Positions 54,201 through 64,000 of a DNA stretch of 64,000 bases are shown here, in pieces. A program made the position numbers and the translations under genes. The stretch spans positions 8,474,263-8,538,262 of the forward strand of contig CM039196.1 of the NCBI GenBank assembly GCA_008360975.2, given 5' to 3'. The notes under the pieces are model-generated. The model saw only the letters and a program-made list of their open reading frames with translations. It was not told where the DNA came from and did not search any database. The stretch comes from Lichenostomus cassidix. Its lineage: Eukaryota; Chordata; Aves; Passeriformes; Meliphagidae. Position 1 is the stretch's first letter, and the number at the start of each line of letters is the position of its first letter.

Positions 54201-57200
54201 CTGGTGAGCATCGTGGTGCTGAGCAGTGCCATGCAGCTCTGTGGGAATGACTCGGTAAGCAGCCTGGCACTGGAGCCAGTGGCAGTGCTGCATCATGGGA
54301 CAGGGGTGGGAGCTCTTGGGCTCAACATTCTGTCAGCAGGAGAGGAACAAATAGTGTCTCTCTGCCTGTGGAGATCTTCAAGTGTCAGATATTTGGTTCC
54401 CAAAATACACCTGTGCGTTATGGGAAGATTCAGAAGGATGCTGTCACAATAACCTGTATGACAGCGCATTAGTCATTCTGTGTGGTCCTTCAGGAAAAAC
54501 AATGGCATGTATTTTCAGATGTCTTCCCTTGCTGCTTTCTCCTTTCTTCTCTCCACAGATGTATTTTTATGCAGCTTATGTATTCCAAGAGGCTGGAATT
54601 CCTGAGGACAAAATCCCCTATGTTGTAATCGGCACAGGAAGCTGTGAACTGATCACATCTGTGACTTGTGTGAGATTCTCAATGCACTCTGGTGACATGC
54701 AGCCTCTGTTGGCAGTGAGGAGGCTGTTTGTTACAAGTTTAGGTTTTACATTGCTTTTCATGCCAAGGAAGGCCTTTAAGCACAACAGCCAGATAGGATA
54801 GTGCAGAAGTATTTGGTCAGACATTGCATTGCCATCACTTTGTGAAATCTCTAAGAAGTGTAATTCTCATGCTTTGTATCCATATAGATAGTGGCAGAGT
54901 TTAGGTGCAGCTGGGACATTCTCATCTCCCCTGAACACACTTCTTGCATGACTCCTACCATCAGAGCTTTCTTTTGACTTTTTTTTGCTATGAAGCAGAC
55001 AACATCCTGAAAGTTATTGTAGAACAAACCAGGCATGGAGTAGTGAAATGTGAAGAGAAATGAGGCAAGAAATATAACCACAGGTTAAATATCTTGCTTT
55101 ATTTCCCTGTGTTACTTTGTGCAGAACATGATTATAGACTACGCTGGTCGGAGGCCGCTGCTGCTGGGGGGCTATATCTTCATGGCAGGATGGGCCATTG
55201 TCTTCATGGTCGCTCTGAGCCAGCAGGTAACAAACTTTACTTAATTATTTAAGTGGAATGGAGTTGGGCTTTGCCTTTTATATGACTGGGGTGTTCAGTG
55301 GTGGCAAATCATTGTAAGTGCCCTCACTGGTTTTCCGTTGGTCTCTGTGGCTGTAGACTCAGATTAGCTGGATGCCTTATCTCAGCATGGCCTGCATTTT
55401 CGCCTATATCCTGAGCTTTGGAATCGGACCAGGTCAGTTCCCTCAGTGTTTTCAGTGAAACTTTTGGGTATTGCAGGGGCTTGGAGATGTGTGCAGGTGG
55501 CTTATAGAAACTCTCAGACCCTCTTTAGCTACAGCACACTCAAAGGAACGAGGCAATTCCTGCCAGCAGTGTTTGGCTGTTTCACAGGGGCTTGGATGCC
55601 CCTGGTGAGTTAGTGTTGTGCAGGGCCAGGCTGCCCTTTTCTCTCTGTGTCGTTCCCCATCACAGTCATCTTGGCTATTAGGCTAAGACACCTGGGGGTA
55701 ATTCTTGGCTTAAATAGATGACAAGGTTTTGATTTGCTGCCTAGTCCATTAGGGCTGTAAGCCAGCATTTCTAATGCTTCACTTTAATCCTAGGAATTTT
55801 TGGCTATGCCATCTGATCATTTTCTTGGCGATACCTGGAAGCACAATTTCCACAATTTCTGTTTGTTAGCCTACTAATGTGCCTTTTCTTGGCAGAATCT
55901 GGGGGGTAGGTAATGTTTGCATGGTGAGTGAGTGGATATGAGTCTCTGTTTGCCCACATGAGTTTGAAAGAAGGCAGGTAAGAATAGAACCAAGCTGCCA
56001 GTGTCACATGCCACACAAGTTGGCAATAATTTCTTGTCCCAGTCCCTACAGTGCCATGGGGTTGAATTAGTTATAAGCCTTTCTCACCCTTGGGTCCTGG
56101 TAAGAATAATGTGGATTACAAAACCTTTCTTGGCAGTTCATTCTAACATGAGAAAGTTTGAATAATTAGCCAGTCAATATCTAACCTCAAAATTCACCTC
56201 TTACTCTTCATGTTGGGTTTTCTTGTTAAGATGTGTTATCTTGTTTTTAATGTAATGTCAACAATATTATTAACTTTCTTGCCATTTTTTTTCCAGCTGG
56301 TGTAACAGGAGTTCTGCCCACCGAGGTTTTTGATCAAATGTCCCGACCAGCTGCCTACATGATCTGTGGCTCCCTGCTCTGGTTCAACTTATTTCTGGTT
56401 GGAACAGCCTTTCCATTCATTGTGGTGCGTTCCCCAGACAAAGCAGCTTTTTAGTGTTTTGCACAAGAGAGAGGCTCTGATTGTGACCAGGAAAAGAGAA
56501 TTTTGCAAGCAGCAATATAGCACTTCTATGAAAAGTAACTTTATGAGGAAAGTGGCCAGAACTCCTCTAAACCAAACTTTCTCCATATTCCCTATGGTGA
56601 TTTCTGGTTTGAGGTTGGCAGTGGATTCATTTGGGGCATGGATGGTCGATATTCCTCCTCTGTCCTCAGTTGAGAATGGCTGGAAGTAAAGATGGGATGT
56701 AATTTCCTTTCGCCGCACCCTGGCACCATTCCCTAAGATGATTCCAGAAGCAAAAGGGAGCAGAACTCCCCAATATACATTCCTGTCTTATTTCCTACTG
56801 AGGGCTCCCATTCTATGCAATTATATATAGAGAGAAAGACAGAAAAAAGATTTCAAAGTACTGTTCTTGCTATGTCAAATCTCCCAGTCTGTGCTGGAGA
56901 GCTGTTGCATCCAGGCATGGGAGGCCCTCACCAAAGTGCACAGAAATGCTCCCTGGGTGACCTCAGTCCCTGCAGGAAGAGGGATTAGTAGCCTCTTTGT
57001 CATTGTACAGAATGTCACCAACACTGTCTTATTTTTTCCTCCTCCTCAGAAAAGTCTAGCACATTTCTGCTACATCCCATTCCTTGTGGTCTGTGTCTGC
57101 ACTGCCCTCTACGTTTGGTTTTTCCTTCCTGAGACAAAGGGAAAGTCCTTCCTGGAAATCTCAGAGGAGTTCAGGAAACGGAACTTCAAAACTAAGACCC

Positions 57201-57250
57201 ATGTGGGATTTTATAAAGGCCCTGATGAGATCAAAACCACTGCGTTGTAG
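45291..57250 (+). CDS. SLC2A11: Facilitated hexose transporter GLUT11, twelve exons
   Basis: Class II GLUT of the major facilitator superfamily, a 12-helix plasma-membrane carrier of glucose/fructose. Exons are 45291-45332, 50395-50493, 51044-51204, 52072-52196, 52894-53023, 53194-53342, 54067-54254, 54559-54669, 55125-55226, 55357-55432, 56297-56424 and 57050-57250. All phases agree, giving 503 aa (human 496). Family marks are FQYGYNISIINAP in helix 1, the sequon NTT (Asn54) in loop 1, GRK after helix 2, ESAPKKLRG, and PESPRYLLIDCGD. QLCGNDS in helix 7 is the GLUT11 form of the class I QQLSG motif. GIGPAGVTG, RPAA and PETKG follow. The 14-residue exon 1 is the weakest part, since it lies 5 kb upstream and is supported only by TATA, ATG, donor and phase. 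Exons 2-12 are secure. SLC2A11-family genes affect pigment cells in pigeon and medaka. Confidence 0.92.
45333..50394 (+). other. SLC2A11 intron 1, no internal gene seen
   Basis: This 5-kb intron depends on the exon 1 call at 45291. It contains an antisense open frame of 170 codons at 46166-46678 with no recognisable domain, which I treat as chance. No mobile-element signature was recognised. Confidence 0.45.
51441..51503. repeat. 20-base direct repeat in SLC2A11 intron 3
   Basis: The block at 51441-51460 (TCATATTCCAACTTTAGAGA) recurs at 51484-51503 with one base changed, 43 bases apart. The unit between is A/T rich. It looks like a local duplication. Confidence 0.8.
53059..53111. repeat. (CCTT)n microsatellite in SLC2A11 intron 5
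   Basis: About 50 bases of uninterrupted CCTT units begin roughly 36 bases after the exon 5 donor (exon ends 53023). Confidence 0.92.
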
Positions 57251-58460
57251 CAGAAGAAATGAAGATGGTATCTGGGGGAATTCTGCAGTGAATTCAGTGG
57301 TGGCTACGTTCTCTTACAGAGACACAAGGAGAGAAGTGCAGTTAGGGACAATATATTACTCTTAGGTTCTTAAGTTCACTTTGAAAATATACACTTGAGC
57401 TGATAAATCCAAGCAAAAATTTAATAATCTGTTCTCAGTTTTTAGTACTGAGTAACAGATGCATATTTTAGAATCCATATCAGAAAGTGATAGAATGATG
57501 CCTTATCCTCTCATCATCATACAACAGCACGTAATGCTTTAGAAAATTTCTTCAGAATTTCTCCAAACAGTAACTTCCATCTCAGAAGTCCTTCTTTCCT
57601 TGCCCCTGAATCTGGGCTTTCTAACACAGAAATTAATGCAATTAAATTCTGTCTTCAGACACTAGGTAAAATTTTCAGTACCTTGTCTTGGTGCTTCGTT
57701 GTTTCGGTTATTAAGTGATTTCAAATAGATCCTTACTTGTTGAGCAATAGTGAGCAGTTAATTATTTTCAGCTATAAAAACATGTGACAGATGGATTAGA
57801 AAGAAAGCTTCTAGTACTTGCTAAGTGGCTTATTATACAACAGACTTTTGGGCATTGTTTTGCAGACTATTTATTCTGGACTGGTTTTCTTCATGGTTTG
57901 TTTGTTGTCTTCCAATCCTATGTTGCAAAGCACAAGTAATTCCCCAGTCCAGTTTGCACTGCTCCCACAGACACTGATGGTGCATCTTGTAGGGTTTTGC
58001 ACCTATGCTCTGCTAAAGTAAAGTGTGGTGAGGAGCTTGTATGGCAGAAGCTTGTTTTGGATATGAATCTTTAGATCACACCACATTCTCTTAATTCATT
58101 CTCTGCAGCATGTCCTTGTTGTCTCCATAGAGCACATTGGCAAAGACCCAGATGTGACATTGATTCTTTTTAGTTAACCTGATACAGAACAGGGCAACAC
58201 TCCTCATTTAATATGGCCTTTCAGAGGCATTGGCCCAACTGGTTACGTTTCTTCCAGTTTCTTCTCCAAGTCATAATCAAGCCACCTCTTTTCTTTTGAC
58301 TTTGCCTGTATGAAAGTCACAGCACTGCTCATGTTTGCAACAAAGAATGCATACATTTTCAAAATAACTAGGTAAAATTTCTTTCAGTGTATTTTTAAAC
58401 TACGTTTTAAAGAAAAATACAGCATTTTTTGAATAAAAAGTGTATTTCTGGAGTGTATTA
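57251..58460 (+). terminator. SLC2A11: SLC2A11 3' UTR with AATAAA at 58432
   Basis: Downstream of the TAG stop (57248-57250) the clearest canonical signal is AATAAA at 58432-58437, which would give a 3' UTR of about 1.2 kb. A second A-rich signal lies near 58560. Which one is used cannot be told from sequence. Confidence 0.5.
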
Positions 58461-61169
58461 CTGTCATGCTGGGCATGAGTGGAGCAGCAGATCTCTTTCT
58501 CAGAAGAGGAGTCTGTGCAAGAACTCTCTTTCACTACCTAAAGTTTATAATTTCAAAAAATAAAAACAAACTTTTGTTCCTTTGTGGTTGCTGCTATTTT
58601 AGAAGTCATTAATATGTAGACATGGGCAAGAGCAGCTATCTCTGCTCTTGGAAAACACTGAGATTTTGAAATATGCAGGATTTTGAGATAAGACAATCAA
58701 GAGAAGGACTCCACAGAATTTGGAACTGAAGAGATACTTTTAATTTGTATAGTTTGGAGAGAGCAGTGAGGGGCAGATGGAAAGAGTAAAACACAAAGTC
58801 AAAGCAAAACGTGCCACTACCATCATGATGGTAGCAAAATATTCTGTTATTCCTTTGGTGAGGACCAGAGAAAGGACAAGAGACAGGAGTGAAGCAGAGA
58901 AGAGTGAAGAAGTGAAGCAAGTCAGTAGAGGGCATGCAGGGCAGGAAGCAGGGATGGACTGAAGAGACTGCCTGGGCAGAGGGAGAGGCCTGGCACACCC
59001 TGCTGGAACATACAGGTCAGACAAGAGAAAAGTCCTCCAATGTCCAGAGGTCCCCACCTTGGCCAGTTCTGTGGCTACTGCCATGAGTCAGCACTGTGCC
59101 TTTTCCCAGAGCCCTGGAAGGACAGAAGCCATCTGCAACTGCCAGTATGAAACATGCTTGTTCAGAAATGGTACACATTTACTTGACTTCCTGACTTTTA
59201 GAGCCAGTCTTGGGAGTACACTAATTCCAAATTCCAGCATTTTTTTCTGATTGTGGCCTCAAATCAGGAGTCTATAAACTGATTAAGCAAACACAAACAG
59301 TGGTTACATTTCAGTTGGTTTAAATTGTTAAATTTTAATTGAAGCATTTAACAAGTTGGTTAATTGATACTGAATTAAAATACCTTCAACTGAAAAATCT
59401 ATGACACTTGTTCACATTTTCTTATTGTGTGAAGTGTTAGGCAAAACCCCATTTTGAAAAATGATCCTCAGAGACTCAGAGTTCATATTACTGTTTGCAA
59501 ATCAAATAATTGTTTGCAGTTGGATTGATTAATAACCATCAACACCAGTGAAAACTGGTTACTATAGGTTGCTGCTATTCTCAAACACTGCTCCTCTGCA
59601 CAAGCCAGCTCTCACTTCCAACCCAGCTGCAGTTGGCATCCTTCCAAAGACACACAGCATCCTAGCCTGTGGGACCACCAAGGATAGCCACTCACTAGGA
59701 GAAGGAATTCCCCTCTAAGCTCTTTGAATAACTTGTAAAAGCCTTTAAACAGAACCATCTTGGACATTGCTAGATAAAGAGGCCCTTTGAGAATTATCGA
59801 TAAAAGTAAAGGTTTTACAGTCAGGATTTAAAAGTGATGTTCAACTTTCTTAGCATCGGTCATATATTAGAGACACAGACTTGAACTTTCAGCCAATGAC
59901 CATTACTCTTAAAGAGTTAATTGGGCAGTCAGCTGATAATTCAAGAGTTGGATGCACAGGCATGGTCAGGCTTGACCAAGTCAGGTTTCAAAAGGCTTTG
60001 CTGAATTGAGGCTCAGGGTAGCAGTCAGGAACTTTTCCTTGAAATGTGATAACTCATTACCCAGCCTATGACTTGGGGAGTCCAAGCCAGTTCACTCTAG
60101 TTTGCACCAGTTCTTGGACTTCGACTTCTGTCAGGGTCCTTTACTCATCTCCTGCAGCTCTTACTGTACACAGCTGCTGCCAGAGCATGCCCAGAGACAT
60201 GGCAGCAACACACAGCTCGCCAAAACCATGCACAGCTTCATCAGTAACCAACACAATAACGACAAGCAAGAATAGCAAGAACTTCATGACAAACCAAAGG
60301 GAGTGTAAACGCTGAAAAAGAACAAAATTATGTGTTAAAATATTGTCTCAGGCTCCTCTTTCTCTATATAGAGCAGAGTTTTTTCCAAAGTAATGAAAGA
60401 AAGCATCAGGAAATACCTAGACTGCAAGCAGAGATGACTACCTTTGCATGCAAGTTGGTATGGAGAGATTTTATGCCTCTTTAAGCAATGACATTCCCCT
60501 GATTAGAAATCAGCTCATAAATGTTTGGCAGTCATTGTTTGAATATGAGCTGTTCTAGGCAAAGAGGTGCAGCATCACACCCTCATTGCTGGCTAGAAGA
60601 TCCCTAGGACAGTTGGTAATGGGGAGCAGTGGGAGTGGGAGGAGTTGAGGTGCATGTATTGCAGTCCTATATTCTCAAGCCTCCTGTCAGATAGTCCTAA
60701 GAAAGGGTGAATAAATTATGAAACCAGGAATGCCCTTCAATCCCCAAATGTTTATCTAGTCTCAGTCAAGTCACAGAGCAAAATATTCATTTGGGTGAGA
60801 TAGCAAGTGGGAAAGAAGGAGGAGAAAGGACAAATAGATGGAATTGTTCACAAAATGCTTGCACATTGCACCATGCTCCCACAACTAGTTACCTATGACA
60901 GTGCAGATTAAGATGGCCAAAGCTGAACACAGAAGCACTGAAGTGTGTAACTTGGTTCTGGGAGACAGCTGTGAGCTTTGTCTCTACTCAGAGTTCTCAC
61001 TGTCCTGTGCTTTAGTAGCTGTGGTTTCCTATTGCTGGCTCCTTGGTCTCAGAAGAGGCAGGTGTGTGGCATTGCTCAAACTGTTAGGGTTCCTGAGGAA
61101 AACACAGGACATTTGGAGGCATATCTGAATAGCTGTATCAGTTTGTTTGCTGTTTTTATTTCCTGCAAG
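58461..61169. other. Gap between SLC2A11 and the SLC2A11-like gene
   Basis: It should contain the promoter and short first exon of the downstream SLC2A11-like gene, because that gene's exon 2 is preceded by a real acceptor. I checked ATGs followed by short in-frame stretches and GT donors here and found no convincing first exon. No other gene was recognised. Confidence 0.45.
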
Positions 61170-61172
61170 AAA

Positions 61173-64000
61173 ATGGGCTACAACCTTTTTCTGCTGGCTT
61201 TTGTCCTGGGTATTACTGGAGCTTTCCAGTATGGATTGCAGGTCTCCATTATCAATTCTCCTGCTGAGGTAAGCGTGGAGAGCTCAAAGAGTGAGCTACC
61301 AGGATTCCACTGTTCTCAGGCATTCATGCCTCTTTATGCAATGGCTAACCTTCTTACTTCTGCTTTCAAAATTAGACTTATTGTGGTTTCTTAGTTCTAA
61401 GAGTGGCTGCTACTGCTCTTGTGTTTCATCGGGTTTTAACTTCTGTCTGATGTGACAGAACTGGGAAAGAGGAGGATGAATAATATCCATAAAGTCAGCC
61501 ATTTCCTCCTTACTGAGCTGAATTGCTCCCAGGGCATTCTCCTCTCTCCATCGCTCAGGGAGTCCCTTGTAGCATGTGCTTGACCACACACACTATTTCC
61601 AAGTGGCTGTAAGGTGAAATAGGACAGGGAAGGACTGTAGCTCTAGAGCTGAGGTCAGCACTGATATCTGTATCTGGAAAAGGAAAATTAGGGAAGGCGT
61701 TTGTCATCCTGAATGGTACCAAGGACATTTGGCTCATACTTTTACCAAACGGGAATGATGGGAAAAGATCAGGTAGCGAAACAATCAGGGTTTAGCACAG
61801 AAACAGAAGACCAACCTACCATTCTCTTACTGGCACTCACTGTTGATCTTTACTATTGATATATTTATTCATTGGATCTCATTGCTAAAACTTTGACTCC
61901 ATGGATGTTAATGGCAAAATTCCGATTTATTTCACTGGGGCTAAGATTTCACTCAAGGTGTTCATAGAAATGTATCAAATAGACCAGTAAATGGGTAAGA
62001 GAACTAAAAAAAAGGTGCAGTTATGTTGACTGAAACCACTGGTTTCTTTTTTTCTTTTAAAGTACATCAAAAGTTTCATCCGTGAGACCTGGCTGAAGAG
62101 ATATGGCTCTTCTCCAAGTGCACAGGTGGTCACTTTGATGTGGTCCTTTATTGTGTCCATTTACAGCATCGGTGGCCTTCTGGGCTCCTCGTCTGCTGGA
62201 TATTTGTCTGTTAGATTTGGAAGGTAGGAAGAGTGATTACACCACTCCTGTCAGAGTGTGACTGACACAAGGATAATATTTATGCTCACGTTAATTTGAA
62301 TGAATTCCAGGAAGAAGGCCATGCTGTTTGCCAATATCCCTGCTCTGCTGGGTGCAGCTCTGCTGGGACTCAGTCGGCTGTGTGGATCCTTTGAGATGAT
62401 CATTGCTGGAAGGTTATTTTCTGGCATGTGTGGAGGTAAATTTGCGTTCCTACCTATGGTAATAAATAGTGGAAAGAGCAGTCAGCAGGATTTACCAGCC
62501 TGAGCAAATGGATCGCAGATTTTTACTACACTCTGCAGAGGACATGACTGCTGAATGCATTTTTAACTAAATAGGAAACCGCAAACAATTAAATTAGTAA
62601 TGTCTGACATCTCCATTCCTCTTACTTCTATCTTTACATCTAGTCCATATAAAAGGTACTGCCAAAACATGCAATAGTTCAAGGGAACATGGTTGCTCAA
62701 TAGACATGACCTTGGTTGTTCCTGTTGCTTCTTGCTGTGGCCGATGCTGCCCTCCCTATTACAGACAAGGGAATGGTTTTCAAGCCAATTCAATTAGAAT
62801 TTTCAATTCTGATTTCCAGATGCCTCAGGAGGTTACATTCTGCCAGTGCTCTTGATCCCTGAGCAGTTGGATAAAGATAATACTAACTAGCAAAAAAAAA
62901 AAAAAAATTGAGAGGATAATAATTAATTCACTGAGCAGTTAGAATGTACAGCATTTGCCAACTTGCTGGTTTCAAGCACAAAATAAAGCACATAGTATCT
63001 GAATAGCCACTGGAATACGTCATCTAAGACTAAAGGGAGTGACCACAGTCCTGTACATGTGGCTGTAGGAAACAACATAAGAGAAGGCCAGCCTGCTGAA
63101 GGACAGATTTCCCAGGGGCACATACTTGATGAGTTAAATATTTAGCAAAGGCACAAGGCCATGGTGTGAGACATATGCTGTGTGTCAGGCAGCCACATCC
63201 TCAGCATTGATAAAAAGGCATCTCAGAGCCCCCCTATAGGCTCTGTCCACAGTAGACCCCTCCAAAACACCAGACCTATGTGGATTTGCATTGCCCTAAC
63301 AGTCCTTTGTCACTGCAGGTTTAGCTCTGAATATCCATATCATGTATGCTGGGGAATGTGCTCCGCGGAAGCGCCGTGGGCTGATTGCCATAACAGCTTC
63401 CACCTCCATTGCCGCTGGAAAATTCGTAGGATTTGCTCTGGGTCTCAGGTAAGAGAGTCTGAAACATACTCAATCCATTCTGTTATTAAAATATATGCAT
63501 ATATCAATGCACACCTATGCCCAGTGACTGCTATTTGGGGCAGTCAGTATCAGGCTGATAACTCATAGACCTTGTAATAATTGTAATGTGAGCCTATTTG
63601 TATCAGAAGCAGAGGGATCAGCCCCTGCAGGTTCTTCCTTCAGCGTTTGTGCTGGGACTGCTAGTCCCTGTGAGCCTGCAGCTCCTGCAGGAGGATACAG
63701 GTGGCCTTGCTGTGCCCAGCACTGAGCAGCAGATGCCAGCACCGTGTGCTGCAGGCAGCAGACCTGTACTCCCTGCTGAAACTCCCGGGTAAGAGCTGCC
63801 AGGACACACACAGCAGAGCTGTGTCTGCGTGTGCTCACATGGCCAGCAGACATGGTTCCTTAGCCACTTTCACTCTGCTGGTTTTGTTCTAGAGAAGTTC
63901 TTGGAGTGGAGGCTCTCTGGCCAATTCTCCTGACAGCAAATGCAGTCCCTGCCCTCGTTCAGCTTCTCACCCTCCCCTTCTTCCCAGACTCTCCCCGCTA
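61173..64000 (+). CDS. SLC2A11-like class II sugar transporter, second tandem copy, 3' truncated by window
   Basis: A second GLUT gene in the same orientation. Visible exons are 61170-61268, 62063-62223, 62311-62435, 63319-63448 and 63893-64000 (cut by the window). Their lengths of 99, 161, 125 and 130 nt equal those of SLC2A11 exons 2-5, and phases match. The protein reads [20 protein letters not shown] at the start, then [15 protein letters not shown] after helix 2, [10 protein letters not shown], and PFFPDSPR at the edge, about 206 residues through helix 6. It is clearly diverged from the first copy: loop 1 has RETW in place of NTTW, so the sequon is gone. The acceptor at 61168-61169 shows that an upstream exon exists, so ATG 61173 may be an internal methionine. 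It could be the gene called SLC2A11B in birds; I cannot assign A or B from this window. No stop or frameshift was seen. Confidence 0.88.
62892..62907. repeat. Poly-A run of 16 bases in the SLC2A11-like intron 4
   Basis: A homopolymer tract within the intron between exons 62311-62435 and 63319-63448. No retrotransposon body was recognised next to it. Confidence 0.8.

Noticed and set aside
62881..62907. Retrotransposon insertion marked by the poly-A run
   Set aside because: No element body or target-site duplication could be recognised beside the run.

Overview
This is vertebrate nuclear DNA, most likely from a bird microchromosome. The coding is split into many small exons with standard GT-AG splice sites. 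Introns and intergenic gaps are short, gene starts sit in CpG-rich stretches, and I see no SINE-rich background. The gene order MMP11 - SMARCB1 - DERL3 - SLC2A11 matches human 22q11.23. The proteins are very close to their vertebrate counterparts, and a second SLC2A11-type gene follows the first, as I would expect in a sauropsid. The class (bird) is inferred; I cannot name the species.

Layout: about 1-3.7 kb has no gene I recognise. MMP11 (stromelysin-3) runs on + from 3.98 to 21.6 kb in eight exons, and its 3' UTR ends near 22.54 kb. SMARCB1 (SNF5/INI1, BAF complex) starts only about 180 bp after the MMP11 polyadenylation signal. It runs on + to 33.07 kb in nine core exons plus a predicted 30-nt in-frame micro-exon. 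DERL3 (Derlin-3, ER-associated degradation) lies on - in seven exons (40.58 down to 36.32 kb), convergent with SMARCB1. After a gap of about 4 kb, SLC2A11 (GLUT11, class II hexose transporter) runs on + from 45.29 to 57.25 kb in twelve exons. A second, diverged SLC2A11-like gene begins near 61.17 kb and is cut by the window end inside its exon 6.

All five gene models were rebuilt by hand from splice phases. Each reads through every junction with no frameshift or stop. Predicted lengths are MMP11 491 aa, SMARCB1 376 aa (386 aa with the micro-exon), DERL3 242 aa, SLC2A11 503 aa, and SLC2A11-like at least 206 aa in view.

The genes do not form a pathway. They are a conserved synteny block: secreted protease, chromatin remodeller subunit, ER quality-control factor, and sugar transporters. 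The points most worth a second look are the SMARCB1 micro-exon, which sits at the place where mammals use a different in-frame extension, and the tandem SLC2A11 pair. The pair shares identical exon lengths, but the second copy has lost the first-loop N-glycosylation site. SLC2A11-family genes have been linked to pigment-cell colour in pigeons (iris) and medaka. I found no CRISPR array, no intact mobile element, no tRNA or rRNA, and nothing I would call a wholly new system.
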